A stretch of DNA of 64,000 nucleotides from Leguminivora glycinivorella (lineage: Eukaryota > Arthropoda > Insecta > Lepidoptera > Tortricidae), in contig NC_062977.1 of the NCBI RefSeq assembly GCF_023078275.1, forward strand, positions 19,948,585 to 20,012,584, read 5' to 3'. Shown piece by piece: positions 44,401-53,700 of this stretch (position 1 is its first letter; every line of letters starts with the position of its first letter). The position numbers and the translations under genes were made by a program. The notes below the pieces were generated by a model that was not told where the DNA came from, ran no database searches, and was given only the letters and a program-made list of their open reading frames with translations.

Positions 44401-46730
44401 AACGCGAACAGTCAACCTGTCATATCTCACTCATACAAGCATGGTACGCGTTCACCTACATGAGCTTAGAATGTGTGCTAGGAACGCGCCTCTTTCATAT
44501 ATTTGACCGCCAGTGTCCGAGGTGTGCCGGAGGTGTGAAATTTTCCTTTAATTTAAAAATATGACGTAGGTACTATCAGCTGCAAAAGTGCATGGAGAAA
44601 TTATGAATGAACTAATTAATAAATTCGCTTTGCACTTTTGCAGCTTTTGTATGGAGAGCGTTTGTATGGAGAATTGACCCCTCCTGTATCGTCTTAACGT
44701 ATGGTGCAAGTGAGATATTGAGAATGTGTTGGTTAATTTCATCAAACTTACTTAGATATATCCTCAAACACGAGCGTGGCTTGCAAATTCAGCTTTTGAA
44801 CGGTTTCTTGGAAAAAGTCCAGTAGCTCCGGCGAAACGAGCGTTTGAAGCGAAGTTGCACTGTAGCGTTTAATGAGGAACCGTTCCTGGAAGAAGATTTA
44901 GGTTTCAAATATTCTGATCTAGTAAATAACAAGTGTTATGTCCCCCACCAAGGTGCGGGACGTGGGTGACGCCATTTCCAAACTCAAATGGAATTGGGCG
45001 GGGCACGTTGCCAGGCAGAGTGATGGCAGGTGGACCAAAATGTGGACCGAATGGCGGCCGCTATCGGATGTAAGAAGCGCCTGGAATCCGTTGGCTCGTT
45101 GGGTGGACGACATTCGAAAAACTGCGGGGCACTTCTAGATGAGATTAGCCCCGGATTAGAGACCGGGATAACTGGTATACACTAAGGGAGGCCTATCCTC
45201 AGCTGTGGGTGATTAATGGTTGAAATGGTGATGATGATGATGTTATGCATGTATTTAGCTTGTCGGAGAGCAAGCAGAATATGCTTTAAGATACTCTATG
45301 ACGCCATATTTGACAAATAGAGCAAGGGTTTTACGATTTCGTACAACCTGGCTGGCATTCGACTCAGTTCTGCCAAATCAAAACAGAATCCGAAAAGGAT
45401 GACCGAAAGCTTTCAATCAATATTTAGGAGAAAAATGTGTGAGGAGACTTGGAGTTGCTGGTGATTTTTGAGTTCAGTGATTTAGTTATGATAAGAGACG
45501 TAATAGAGGCTATTCCGTTCACGTTTATAATAGGCTAGTTTCCTACTAGTCAAATCAGCTTCTCTATTAGTCCGTTACAAGGAAGAGCCAATTTCAATAT
45601 AGAAATTTCTTATGAAATTTTTGATAAATGCACATGCTTATAATACAATCAATAGCTTCTACGTTACTGTTTCTTATGACATTCGGCTCGTTTAATTTTA
45701 TGTTAAATATATGTGTCAATAACTGGAAAAATATGACCATCTTAAAAGCTATGTATGAAATTATCTCCCAAAAAAATTTGATGACACAAGTTTATTATAT
45801 CAATATATCTTTATTACAGGATGTTCTTATGGAAAAAACACAAGTGTTTTATAATTAGCAAAACAAAATAATTTGACAAAAAAAAACCGTATGCGGATAA
45901 AATACCGTATACTCGGCATTGTCCAAAATACTGCACGTCTTCTCCTAACTCGTTATGACGCCATCATTATAGCAAACCTGGCAGTGTCCAACATACTTGA
46001 CATAGGTTTTTTTCAAAACTATTATAAATATTTTTTTTTTATGATTTTTCTACAATTAATTATCACATAATAACTTCAAAAAACAGATGCAACCGCATTT
46101 TTTCGAGATTTTTTTTCCTTGTCGATTTAAGGGTTAAGAACTGTCAAAACGATTTGCTAATATGGAATTACTATGAAATACTGGGGAGTGACGTCACGGT
46201 CAATTCATTAACTTTATATCTTTCTCTTTGACTTATTAAATAGAAATTATGTTGTAACATAACCGCTGTCTATGTTTTTCTTTTAATTATGTAGTGTTTT
46301 ATTTCGTGCACTACATAAAATATTTTACTTTAAGTATAGGAAACTAGCCTATTCCAATAATTACGTACATATTCATGTATAAAGGGAAAGTCCCAACAAA
46401 GCCCTTATACGTAGAACTATTATGTTAAGTATAGTAAGTACATTAAATTTATGATATTTTTTAAAATTACTTACTTGCTTAAACAAAAATACACTTATTT
46501 TAATGGCAAATTATTTTTAAACATACATACTATGTAATATAAATGACTTGACTTACTAAAGATTACAAAATACTTGCCTCAAAACTCCTTACACTTTCTT
46601 CAAACTTATCAAGACTTTCTTTATCACCTACCACCTGATATTCTCTATAACCTCGATAAGTTTTGACATCAACACTGGCCGTTAACACATCCGTACAAAA
46701 ACAAAACAGAAGCACGAACAGGCAATTCAT
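29267..46730 (-). CDS. M14A zinc carboxypeptidase (A-type), secreted zymogen, with one frameshift
   Basis: Removes C-terminal residues from peptides after secretion, probably in gut or haemolymph. Nine coding exons total 415 codons when the single missing base in exon 5 is allowed for. The order is signal peptide, propeptide, then the catalytic domain with HAREW (zinc His69 and Glu72 in bovine CPA numbering), RKTR (Arg124, Arg127), NRNWD (Asn144, Arg145), the zinc His in [17 protein letters not shown] (Tyr248, position 255 = Met) and TYELRG (Glu270). Met at 255 favours A-type substrates. The usual S-Y-S after the third zinc His is A-D-A here. Introns 1 and 4 use GC donors. Intron 5 holds a 3.9 kb nested transposon. 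The frameshift at about 39153 means this copy is either a recent pseudogene or carries a sequence error; the rest of the frame is clean. Confidence 0.92.
29496..29638. mobile_element. CGTAGCCGAATG MITE
   Basis: Same family as 17937-18091. It begins 42 bases beyond the acceptor of carboxypeptidase exon 9. Confidence 0.9.
29639..30848. other. Carboxypeptidase intron 8, mostly featureless
   Basis: GCACTACATCTG occurs near 29639 and 30001, bounding what may be another repeat. No exon or named element otherwise. Confidence 0.5.
30849..30995. mobile_element. GGGCCCATTTAGACGGTACGAG MITE, copy 1
   Basis: GGTACGAGAACTCGCATACG is mirrored by CGCATGCGAGTTCGCACGCC. The second copy, inverted, is at 54365-54499. 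Confidence 0.87.
31190..31415 (+). mobile_element. RTE-like LINE 3' scrap interrupted by a MITE
   Basis: CGAAAAACTGTGGGGCACTC and GATGAGATTAGCCCAGGACC match the same tail as 45116-45160. They are separated by the CGTAGCCGAATG MITE at 31225-31367. Confidence 0.72.
31225..31367. mobile_element. CGTAGCCGAATG MITE inside a LINE scrap
   Basis: Same family as 17937-18091, interrupting the RTE-like tail at 31190-31415. Confidence 0.9.
31466..31553 (-). CDS. Carboxypeptidase exon 8
   Basis: It encodes [20 protein letters not shown] then GPATAAEVL. The last base plus exon 9 forms the Tyr248 codon. Phase is 0 in and 1 out. Confidence 0.91.
31891..32110 (-). mobile_element. SINE, GATG-tailed family
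   Basis: CATCATCATCCTCCTTGCAT to CACCGAAAAG and GACAAATATCAAAATG. Confidence 0.88.
32151..32357 (+). repeat. TTAACCCCCGA interspersed repeat, copy 2
   Basis: Same family as 625-889. It shares GTCTGTGGCATCGTAGGTCC and the TTTTCAAAATTTTAATTTTG end. Confidence 0.83.
32370..32572 (-). CDS. Carboxypeptidase exon 7: third zinc His
   Basis: It encodes [20 protein letters not shown], then [11 protein letters not shown] and [20 protein letters not shown]. The His in AFHADAQ is the third zinc ligand. Phase is 1 in and 0 out, donor GTATGG. Confidence 0.93.
32607..32850 (-). mobile_element. SINE, GATG-tailed family
   Basis: ATCATCCTCCTTGGGTTATC to CCGAAAAGCGATTGGCAAAT, with a few internal differences. 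It lies 35 bases upstream of carboxypeptidase exon 7's acceptor. Confidence 0.87.
33164..33251 (-). CDS. Carboxypeptidase exon 6: NRNWD motif
   Basis: It encodes [20 protein letters not shown] and NRNWDYNWL, which hold the substrate-binding Arg and Asn residues. Phase is 0 in and 1 out. Confidence 0.93.
33252..33674. other. Carboxypeptidase intron 5 proximal part, nothing recognised
   Basis: A/T-rich, with imperfect AATTTAATTTAAT runs and no coding or repeat signature. Confidence 0.6.
33675..33897. mobile_element. AGGCACTGGTCCCAC MITE, intact copy
   Basis: AGGCACTGGTCTCACCGCAAGCTAGTAAGC is mirrored by TAGTTTACTAGCTCGCGGTG and AGTGCCT. Confidence 0.9.
34175..34285 (+). repeat. tRNA-derived SINE, GCCACCA type, 5'-truncated
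   Basis: GGTTCGATTCCCGGCTTTGC then CACCAGTGGGCTTGATCGCT, shared with 49541-49670 and 55791-55923. Confidence 0.75.
34960..35164. mobile_element. Diverged copy of the CAGTACAGATGG MITE
   Basis: AGTACATTACTC near the start, TTCGCACTAGTGCCATAAAA near the end. Lower similarity than the other copies. Confidence 0.6.
35195..36993 (+). pseudogene. Non-LTR retrotransposon reverse transcriptase, truncated and frameshifted
   Basis: The reading frame covers the RT domain of a [23 protein letters not shown] (N-terminal block), [31 protein letters not shown] (catalytic Asp block), [14 protein letters not shown] and [10 protein letters not shown] (catalytic Asp pair). One A appears lost from an A-run near 36437, so the frame stops at 36446 and the thumb/C-terminal part (TKFKYLGHW onward) resumes in another frame to 36993. 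The endonuclease domain is absent, so the copy is 5'-truncated. The first eight or so codons are MITE sequence, and the true element begins near 35217. The group is probably CR1/jockey-like, not certain. It is antisense within carboxypeptidase intron 5. Confidence 0.9.
35217..37142 (+). mobile_element. 5'-truncated LINE insertion with A/T-rich 3' tail
   Basis: Body of the RT-bearing LINE with a 3' untranslated region and an AATAAATGATTTTTATTTTATTTATT tail. It is inserted into a MITE whose left half (35165-35216) and right half (37143-37320) flank it. A short ATTAT-type repeat is present at both joints. Confidence 0.8.
37607..37740. mobile_element. Palindromic MITE within the foldback arm
   Basis: GACTTATATTGACCGGGATATAGACCGTGA is mirrored by TCACGGTCTATATCCCTGTC. 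It splits the right arm of the 34290-38140 element. A relative is at 47610-47700. Confidence 0.78.
38141..38297 (-). mobile_element. tRNA-derived SINE, partial
   Basis: CCCTTACCGGGATTCGAACC to CGCCAGACCGGTCGTC, directly against the right end of the large foldback element. Confidence 0.82.
38559..38797 (+). repeat. TTAACCCCCGA interspersed repeat, copy 3
   Basis: Same family as 625-889, nearly full length with the TGTC run. Confidence 0.85.
38852..39049. mobile_element. AGTCAACCAATTGG MITE, copy 2, with an insert
   Basis: Same ends as 18126-18275. About 55 extra bases with a (TATT)n run interrupt the left arm after CCAATT. It ends about 20 bases from the donor of carboxypeptidase exon 5. Confidence 0.85.
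39068..39227 (-). CDS. Carboxypeptidase exon 5: zinc HxxE motif, frameshifted
   Basis: It encodes [20 protein letters not shown] then LTSDN. From about 39153 the family sequence continues in another frame ([20 protein letters not shown]). Its 160 bases are one short of the 161 that the flanking phases require. Confidence 0.9.
39401..39637. mobile_element. CAGTACAGATGG MITE, reverse copy
   Basis: AATAGTACATTACGATACAA to AACACCATCTGTAC. Confidence 0.87.
39635..40090. mobile_element. CAGTACAGATGG MITE split by a SINE
   Basis: Left part 39635-39810, SINE 39811-40055, then CACTTCCAAACACCATTTGTACTGAAA. Confidence 0.8.
39811..40055 (-). mobile_element. tRNA-derived SINE inserted in a MITE
   Basis: The tail AAAATAAATAAATAAATATT at the low end and the head GAGCCAGACCAGTCGTC at the high end. 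ACCACTT occurs at both joints. Confidence 0.85.
40331..41208 (+). repeat. Long interspersed repeat ending GAGTCCGACTCGCACTTGACCGG
   Basis: It starts TTAGGGTTCCGTACCAAAAAGG and ends ACGGAACCCTCGGTGAGCGA with a T run. It is a typical insect repeat layout, class undetermined. Confidence 0.6.
41209..41565 (-). mobile_element. LINE 3' end
   Basis: The reverse strand encodes [20 protein letters not shown] then LPAEVF, a LINE C-terminal signature, followed by GTTTGCCACCGACGTGGTAT and a T/A-rich tail. Truncated relatives are at 19425-19560 and 26872-26945. Confidence 0.75.
41611..41767 (-). CDS. Carboxypeptidase exon 4
   Basis: It encodes [20 protein letters not shown] and ends KPAVFIES, the strand before the HxxE motif. 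The donor is CTG|GCAAGT, again a GC donor, and joins in phase 1 to GIHAREW. Confidence 0.9.
41780..42040. repeat. Interspersed repeat, copy 2, with (GTAT)n
   Basis: CCTGTGTGGTGACGGGTTAAGAATTTCA to ATGGGATACAGGCGTGATTG and a (GTAT)n run. Confidence 0.75.
42840..43018 (+). mobile_element. Lep1-type Helitron
   Basis: TTACTAATATTATAAATGGG to CAAAAGCTAG. It lies next to carboxypeptidase exon 3 on the intron side. Confidence 0.85.
43058..43133 (-). CDS. Carboxypeptidase exon 3: propeptide/mature boundary
   Basis: The TTTATAG acceptor keeps frame and gives [20 protein letters not shown] then YDIDD. The more obvious CAG ten bases later would break the frame. Phase is 2 in and 0 out, donor GTGAGT. 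Confidence 0.87.
43134..43904. other. Carboxypeptidase intron 2, possible exon-like relic
   Basis: Mostly featureless. The reverse strand at about 43495-43600 is open for some 33 codons ([20 protein letters not shown]..) and ends in a stop. I do not recognise it. Confidence 0.4.
43905..44160. mobile_element. Two CGTAGCCGAATG MITE copies back to back
   Basis: The first ends GCATTCGGCTACG at 44032 and the second starts immediately with TAGCCAAATGCATAAACGCT. Confidence 0.82.
44295..44510 (+). repeat. Interspersed repeat, AGTACTATCGTACAGTATGG family, copy 1
   Basis: Shares AATAAAGAGTACTATCGTAC, GTTACCTCACAGTTACCGCC and AGGAACGCGCCTCTTTCATA with 46975-47225 (reverse) and 51515-51745. Confidence 0.85.
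44752..44885 (-). CDS. Carboxypeptidase exon 2: propeptide
   Basis: It encodes [20 protein letters not shown] and [14 protein letters not shown]. Acceptor TTCTTCCAG, donor GTAAGT, phase 0 in and 2 out. Confidence 0.9.
44938..45240 (+). mobile_element. LINE 3' fragment (RTE-like)
   Basis: It encodes [20 protein letters not shown] and [14 protein letters not shown], a C-terminal ORF2 signature, and ends in (GATG)n. Confidence 0.75.
45531..46356. mobile_element. Inverted-repeat element TAGGCTAGTTTCCTA
   Basis: ATAGGCTAGTTTCCTA at the left and TAGGAAACTAGCCTAT at the right. A partial relative in reverse lies at 61740-62035 (GCTGATTTGACTAGGAGGCA). In carboxypeptidase intron 1. Confidence 0.72.
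46578..46730 (-). CDS. Carboxypeptidase exon 1: signal peptide and propeptide start
   Basis: ATG at 46730 opens [19 protein letters not shown], a clear signal peptide, followed by propeptide [19 protein letters not shown]. The exon is 51 codons, phase 0. The donor reads GAG|GCAAGT, a GC-type donor. Confidence 0.9.
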
Positions 46731-46974
46731 CTTTGCTTCGGAAGCGGGTCAGCTATGTGCTTCGCGAAGCGGCTCAACTATGAACGATGCGGGTGAAATG
46801 CAACGCTCTTTGAGCACATAAATACCTGCTTAAGTATTTATACTATTTATTGTGACATTTGTTTAAATTAGTGTCTAGATAACGGTGAGTATACAGGGAT
46901 GGGTGCCACTTGAGTTTAAAGTGGGTATTGTTACGTCACAATACACGAAAATGAATTACTTCCTCACGGAAGTA

Positions 46975-47225
46975 GTCTACGCGAATTAGACACTTACATA
47001 ATATGGTCACAATGGCGATCAAATATATTGAAAGAGGCGCATTCCTAGCACACAGTCTTAGCTCGTGTAGGTGAACGCGTACTATGCTTGTAACTATGAG
47101 TAAAATATAGACTGGTCGTATTTTTGACAGGCGGTAACTGTGACGTAACCGAAAGGGGGTGGGCGACACTTTCAGCGGGGAGCGGGAGTGGCCATACTGT
47201 ACGATAGTACTCTTTATTATACCGT
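46975..47225 (-). repeat. AGTACTATCGTACAGTATGG repeat, copy 2
   Basis: Reverse orientation, in the interval between the carboxypeptidase start and gene B. Confidence 0.85.
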
Positions 47226-47242
47226 GATATGGTCCTATACCG

Positions 47243-47365
47243 GGGGTCCCGTTTCTCGAAAAGTACAAGCCTTGTATTACATGTGTGTTTCTATGACAAC
47301 CCATACGATTTGACAGTTCGCGCACTTGTAATACAAGGCTTGTACCTTTCGAGAAACGGGCCTCG
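47243..47365. mobile_element. Short palindromic MITE
   Basis: CCCGTTTCTCGAAAAGTACAAGCC is mirrored by GGCTTGTACCTTTCGAGAAACGGG. Confidence 0.88.
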
Positions 47366-48003
47366 GTGTCCCTAAAACGATTACGGTTCGTTAAAAATGA
47401 TTACGCAACCAAATTTTATACAACCTACCATGTTCTTAGAATGTCGCAAAGTTTTTTTAAATGCATATAATTCTGAAAGTAGGCGAAATACAGAAAAGTT
47501 TATATGACATTTTACTCTTCTAATATGATGAGGAATACGCTGTTAAAATTATTTCGGTTTCCTCATGATACACCGTGTATGTTATTAGACTTATACCTAT
47601 TGAGCGGAATAATATAGACTATAGACCGTGATTACCGGCACCTTTTTGATATCTCAGTCAATATAAATCTAATGAAAATAACCGTGAAACATTCAAAACT
47701 GATATCTATATCACAAGGATTCATTTACCCTACAAACAAAAGTGTATAAGCAAACAATAACAAAAATTCACGCTGTAGCTATTAAAATTGCTAATAAATT
47801 ATCTTATCGAATTAGAGCCCGCTCCAAATGGCGCAATGTTAACAAGCATAACTACTTCAAAAGTAAATCTATGCAAAAGGACTTATTACTATGAAATCCC
47901 TACAAATATAAGCCCTTTTGAAAATACACTAGTCAATAATCTGCTCAGCTGCTACCCACTTATTGGATATCATAACAATACCACTGGAATTCCATGAACT
48001 AAG

Positions 48004-48453
48004 CCCGTTTTCACATTATCCGATCCGATATCGAATGTCGGAAGGATTTCAATTTAAAAAATCCAAGATGGCGCCTGTAATGTATATATCCGATATCGGT
48101 ACGACATCCGATATCGGATTGGTAAAGCGTACGATTTACGATAAGGAGGTCGCAAGTTCGAACCCCGGCTTGTACAATGAGTTTTTCGAAACTTAGGTGC
48201 TGAATGTCATTTGATATTTGCCAGTCGCTTTTAGGTGAAGAAAAACAACGAGGAAACCGGACTAATTCCAATAAGGCCTAGATACCCTTCAGGTTGGAAG
48301 GTCAGATGGCTTTCGTAAAACTAGTGTCTACGCCAAATCTTGGAATTAGTTGTCAAAGCGGACTCAGGCTCCTATGAGCCGTGGCAAATACCGGGATAAC
48401 ACAAGGAGGATGATGATGATGATCCGATATCGGATCGGATAATATGAAACGCA
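48004..48453. mobile_element. Palindromic MITE interrupted by a SINE
   Basis: Left part 48004-48119 and right part 48422-48453 form the ATTATCCGATCCGATATCGG palindrome also seen at 9598-9725. Confidence 0.88.
48120..48421 (+). mobile_element. Full-length SINE with 14-bp target duplication
   Basis: tRNA-like head with a B box (GCAAGTTCGAACCCCGG), then the body, then GATGATGATGATG. ATCCGATATCGGAT is present at 48106-48119 and 48422-48435. Confidence 0.92.
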
Positions 48454-48598
48454 CTAATAGTTTTGAATTGTAGTCATGTTGTAGAAATATCATCCTTATA
48501 TTCTGTGTAGTAAGGCGATATTAACTAAACAATGTTTATCATTTCAATGTTTGCAGAAATATGCAATCGCAGAATGCGTAAAGGAAAATATAAGCACA

Positions 48599-48812
48599 CT
48601 AGCTTTTGCCCGTGGCTTCACCCGCCTTAAGTTCCACCCTCCATTTTAAAGAAGCGGGGGATAAGAAAGAAACAAAAAGTAGCCTATATCACTCTCCATC
48701 CTTTCAACTATCTGCACTTAAAAAATCGCATCATTTCGTCGCTCTGTTTTGCAGTGAAAGACGGAGAAACAAACAGACACACACACTTTCCCATTTATAA
48801 TATTAGTATGGA
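48599..48812 (-). mobile_element. Lep1-type Helitron, reverse copy
   Basis: CTAGCTTTTGCCCGTGGCTT to TTATAATATTAGTATGGA. Confidence 0.87.
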
Positions 48813-48829
48813 TGGATACTTAGTATTTT

Positions 48830-49115
48830 TGTAAATCTTTTCCATATTTTACTTTAATAACTAGAATGCCATATGTATCCGTTGGTCACTATATGGAATG
48901 CCTGTTCAGTAGACACATATGGCACTTTTCCATATTTTACTTTCCGATTTTGATAAAAAACTAGTCCATGATGCCATATGTTTCCCAAAATCCTAGGTTG
49001 TTTGTATGAAACCTTCCTTTTTTGTTACCAGATTTCTATATATTTTCGGTAACAAAAAAGGAAAGTTTATATGGAATGCCTGTTCAGTAGACACATATGG
49101 CACTTTAGTAACTAT
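48830..49115. mobile_element. Composite repeat related to the CCAATTTTTAT MITE
   Basis: CCTTCCTTTTTTGTTACC is mirrored by GGTAACAAAAAAGGAAAG, and the outer arm ATGGAATGCCTGTTCAGTAG occurs twice. It shares its core with 56254-56541 and 58671-58950. Confidence 0.78.
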
Positions 49116-49119
49116 AGAG

Positions 49120-50562
49120 TCTAGTTAATAGGGTAAGACAGAAAATGTTTCGATTACCAGCCAGGCAGCAAGTTCAATCCAATATTTCTCAAACTCTCCT
49201 TCACTCAAAGGTTAACTGCCTTTGTCCTGTTCTTTACTGTAGTTACTGTTTTTCTTTGTTTTTTGTACAATAAAGAGTTTACTACAACTTCTTAAGAACC
49301 ACCGACGTATTATTTTATCAAATTATTTTGCAAAAGGATTCATATAGGAGGTGCAAGCAGACATTGGTCGCCCTTAGAGTTGGTCAAAGGCGCCTAGCCT
49401 AATGTATTTATGTTTGTACAAATGTACCCTTGACTTTCATAAGAGCATTATGTTAATGCCTAAATTAAAGAATAAATAATTTCATTTCATTTGAGCCTTC
49501 AGCTATAACATACACTAGAAAATTTTCGACGGGTACCTCGGCGGTCGGGGTGGTGTAATGGTTTAGCACATCCGAATCGACCATGGTTCGATTCCCGGCT
49601 TCGCCACCAGTGGGCTTGATTGCTTTTTATTTAGTGTATGGTATGGTATGTATTTCAGTTTATAACCAAAAGTGATGTACGAGTACTCAAAAAAAACAAA
49701 AGGAAAAATAAAAATAATAGGTTCTCAAAAAAGCTATAATTTTATGAATTCAAATGGTTCATGGTCATGAAATTTCAACGCATATTATCCCTGTCATGAC
49801 TCATGACTACTCATGCAGTCGCGGTCATTCTTTCCTCGTATTGGGAATATCTAAGTCAGAATTTATTTACTTTTCGACTATGCACAAGTTACGGTGGTTT
49901 TGAGTTTTTTAGTGTTTTTTTCTTGGTAGAGTGGGTGAGTGACTTTTTTTATAATTTTGATGACTCTTTAGTGTGGACATTCACTTTTTGATAGGCCTTT
50001 TTAAATGTAATGAACCTAGAGTTTTCGAAGGCTATTTTAAATTAAAATATTTAAATCAAGGTTGCTTAGAGCGTCTTTTTCTAATGTCGATATTGAGTAA
50101 TATACTTTCCTTTGGAAATAATCGTTTTGGAAGTAAATTATAGTAGGTAAGTGTGCTTCGTTATTGTGTAATTTTTAAATAAATAACCTAAATATTTTCC
50201 TTATTTGATTGAAATAACTGTTCTTGATTAGGCGTTGCGTTAGATGAGAAGGTCAACTTTCTTGGACGGTGAAATAAAATTCCAAATTTTACGTGCCTTT
50301 TCTTGTAATTCTAAATGCTTAATCTACGTGTACATGTATCGAGGATAGATGGGTAGCAGGGGACAATATATCGTGACGTAGGATGACGTCGGCGTATATC
50401 GCGCTCCGTATTGGCTGCGATAGGTATCACGCGACATGTGTAGTTATATCGCTTGGATCAGAGATGGCGTTATGAGTCTCGTACGGAACAATAACTCCAT
50501 TCAGAGTAGATAAAACATAAACAATATTAAATCCTAACAGTATAATATTATTTTCAGAGACC
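49120..50562. other. Interval upstream of gene B
   Basis: Near 49200-49285 and 49340-49490 are two A/T-rich tails with AATAAA that look like LINE or transcript 3' ends. A SINE lies at 49541-49670. The untranslated first exon of gene B should lie here or further upstream, but I cannot place it. Confidence 0.45.
49541..49670 (+). repeat. tRNA-derived SINE, GCCACCA type
   Basis: GCGGTCGGGGTGGTGTAATG, B box GGTTCGATTCCCGG, then TTCGCCACCAGTGGGCTTGA and the tail GGTATGTATTTCAGTTTATA. Confidence 0.85.
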
Positions 50563-50710
50563 ATGCTTAAGTCTGCGTGTGCTCTGTTACTGCTAGCGCA
50601 TTTTGCGGCGGCACTATTTTATCACGAGCTATCTGCGGTCGACCTGAAGGATGATAAGACCAGCGCGTATGGATTCAGCTTGGGATATCAAAGTAGAGAT
50701 GCCAGACTAG
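50563..50710 (+). CDS. Gene B exon 1: signal peptide
   Basis: It follows ATTTTCAG at 50557. It encodes MLKSACALLLLAHFAAALFY then YGFSLGYQSRDARL. Phase is 1 out, donor GTTAGT. Confidence 0.9.
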
Positions 50711-53700
50711 GTTAGTTACGGTAAACTATTAATAACTATTATCAAATATGTAACTCCGTATAGACGGATAAAGTCTAAGAAAAAAACCTACTTCAAAACC
50801 ATAATGAAAAAATGACCTCAAAACGCTAATAAAAATATTTGTCATTTTAACACATGTCGATTTAAGAATATGGGCCAAATTGTTAAAACGTGGTTAAAAC
50901 TGAGGTTCAAAAGTTTTAAGCCTGTGTCGTGAGATGGCAGTCTATGCACTGTGATTACTTTGACTGTAACTGTCTATAATAGGTACTCAATCCTCTTTGC
51001 TTTTATTAACCATGCGCCATGGGGACCTCCCGTGTGTCACCAATTTAAGCTAAACATTCAACGGCTAAGAATTTTACTTCAATTTTCTCGCACTAGTGTT
51101 GATGCTTCAAAGGGTCAAATACACTGTAAAACGTCGTACCACACGTGAGAGGAGGTAATTTGCAACTCGTGTCGAATTTTCTCTTTTCTGAACTTGTCTC
51201 ATAAAGTATTTTTTAAACTAAATTTTGCAGAACCTGCACTGAAAACTTTGCGATAGTTTCAACTTTATAAAACAAGGATAACATAGATATCCTAGGCATA
51301 GGCATAGACGGGGTTTAATGATATTAAATAGAACTACACTGAGAGAAATTTGCATTGTGAATTTAACAAGTTCGACTTGTTGCGGTTTATCCGTTTGAAT
51401 CAGCCAAACGTATGTTTAAAACAATATGTGTCAGGTTGTTTTTATAAAATCGACTTGTTGATTCAAATATATTGCCGATTCAAATGACAAACTTGTTGTT
51501 TGAATCAAAGAGCACGTAGGCACAGTATAATAAAGAGTACTATCGTACAGTATGGCCACTCCCGCTCCCCGCTGAAAGTGCCACCCACCCCCTCTCGGTT
51601 ACCTCACAGTTACCGCCTGTCAAAAATGCGAACAATCGACCTGTCATATTTCACTCATACAAGCTTAGTACGCGTTCACCTACACGAGCTTAGATTGTGT
51701 GCTAGGAACGCACCTCTTTCATATATTTGACGGCCAGTGTCCGAGGTGTGACGTAGGTGCTATTTTAACCAAAAAACTTGTTGAACGAACATGAAAACTG
51801 GTTGTATTTTCTCTCAGTGTAAAACCTAGCTTCGTACTTACTGGCTGTTTAAAAATACATATAAGTCATGGGGAATATTATTCATCATCTTGTCTGAATT
51901 ATGAGTAACAGGGAAAATATTTTTGTCCACAAGTTTAAGATAGTGTGTTAACCCCGTAGACTTTTTAAGGAAATGTCTACTACACAATAATTGTATTTCC
52001 TGGAGGGCTACTCTTATTTTAAATTGTGTAGTCAGTTTTGAATTTTTTTTCTACACTAAGCAATGTATGGGCACTGTGGCGGTGACAGTTACCATAGGTT
52101 GGTTGGAACGAGACACCACGATCGGAACTCTCGTTTCCTCCTATAGTTGCGACCGCTGCGGCAGGTCCCGTAGCCGAATGGCGTTTAGCGTCGAATGGCA
52201 TTTCTGCGACGCGAAACGCCACCGAAACGCCGCAGAAAGGTAGTCTGGCTCTGGCGCGCCAATACGCAAGAGCGATAGAGTTAGATAGCTACGAAAGAGA
52301 TATCGTGAGCGTTTGTGCATTCGGCTACGCACATTGGACCGTAAGCGATATGTAAGGTCGTGTCAACATCAAAACGATATTAAAATTGTAATCTGTTATT
52401 TCATACTCATGTAGGTAACGGTGCCGTTAATGATACCATAGATTAAATATAACAAGATCATACCATCCCATACATTAAAATGCGACCGCCTAAGACGGCG
52501 CTTACACTCCACCACACATAGATGGCGCCACAAAAAAAATGTCTTTCGATTATACTTGTAGATGGCGTTAAGTGTCACTTTTGACATAGATTTACGGCTC
52601 GGAATTGACACTTAATGCCAATCTACAAATAATAAGTGGCAACAAGGCATTTTTTGTGGCGCCATCTATGTGTGGTGGAGTGTAAGCGCGTTCGTAGGCG
52701 GTCGCATTTTAATGTATATTTAATTTATGATGATACTTCCAATCAGTGTCAATTTTTAAAATTTACACGTAGTACCAATGAGAGAAGAGATTGTACCCCA
52801 ATGCACTTTATTTTGTACAGTTATCGGTGCCCCACTCTACAACACAGACGGAAGAGTATATCATTGCTCTCTAACGGACATCAAGAATAAGAAATGCAAT
52901 GATCCAATACACATTGATTTTAAAGGCATATCAAACAGAAGTGAGTATTTTTATTAAAAATATGATTTTTTCTATCACCATTGAGGACATTAACTACCTA
53001 CTTAATTATAATTATGCATGTAATATAACTCTGTTATTATATAAGAATATAATAAGAATATGTACGGTCACTGTATTGTAATCACGTGATGGCTGCTGTA
53101 TTCACCATACATATAGGTACTAAGTGCAGTTTAAGCATCAATGTCTGACAACCTGAATAACTTGTCTTATTAATAATAAATATCTGGGCAACCGAGCTTC
53201 GCTCGGTTCTGTTTCGTATCCTTGACATGTGTCGCCATCTAGTTCAAAAATGAATAGTACCTACATCGAGCGAAAGAATTCTCAGCCTTAACAACACAAC
53301 TACTCCACACGAGATGGCGCGCATTTCGCCACAAAAACTCAAATAGTGTATTTTTCTATTCGTTTTAACCTTGACCTGTGTCGCCATCTAGTGTTTGCAA
53401 TAAATAGTACTTACATCAACCGAAAGAATTCTGTCTTAACAGTACAACTACTGCACACGAGATGGCGCGCGAAGAAAAACTCATGAAAACTCGAAAATTC
53501 GCGTTTTCCGGGACCTTAGGATAAGTTAGACCGATTTTTCACCCCCAAAAACCCCCACATAACAAATTTCTGCGAAAACGTTAGAGCGGTTTCCGAGATC
53601 GTCAGTGTAAATAAATATATATATAAATAAATAAATAAATAAATATACAAGAATTGCTCGTTTAAAAGTATAAGATAAGATATAGATTAGGGCTACATGC

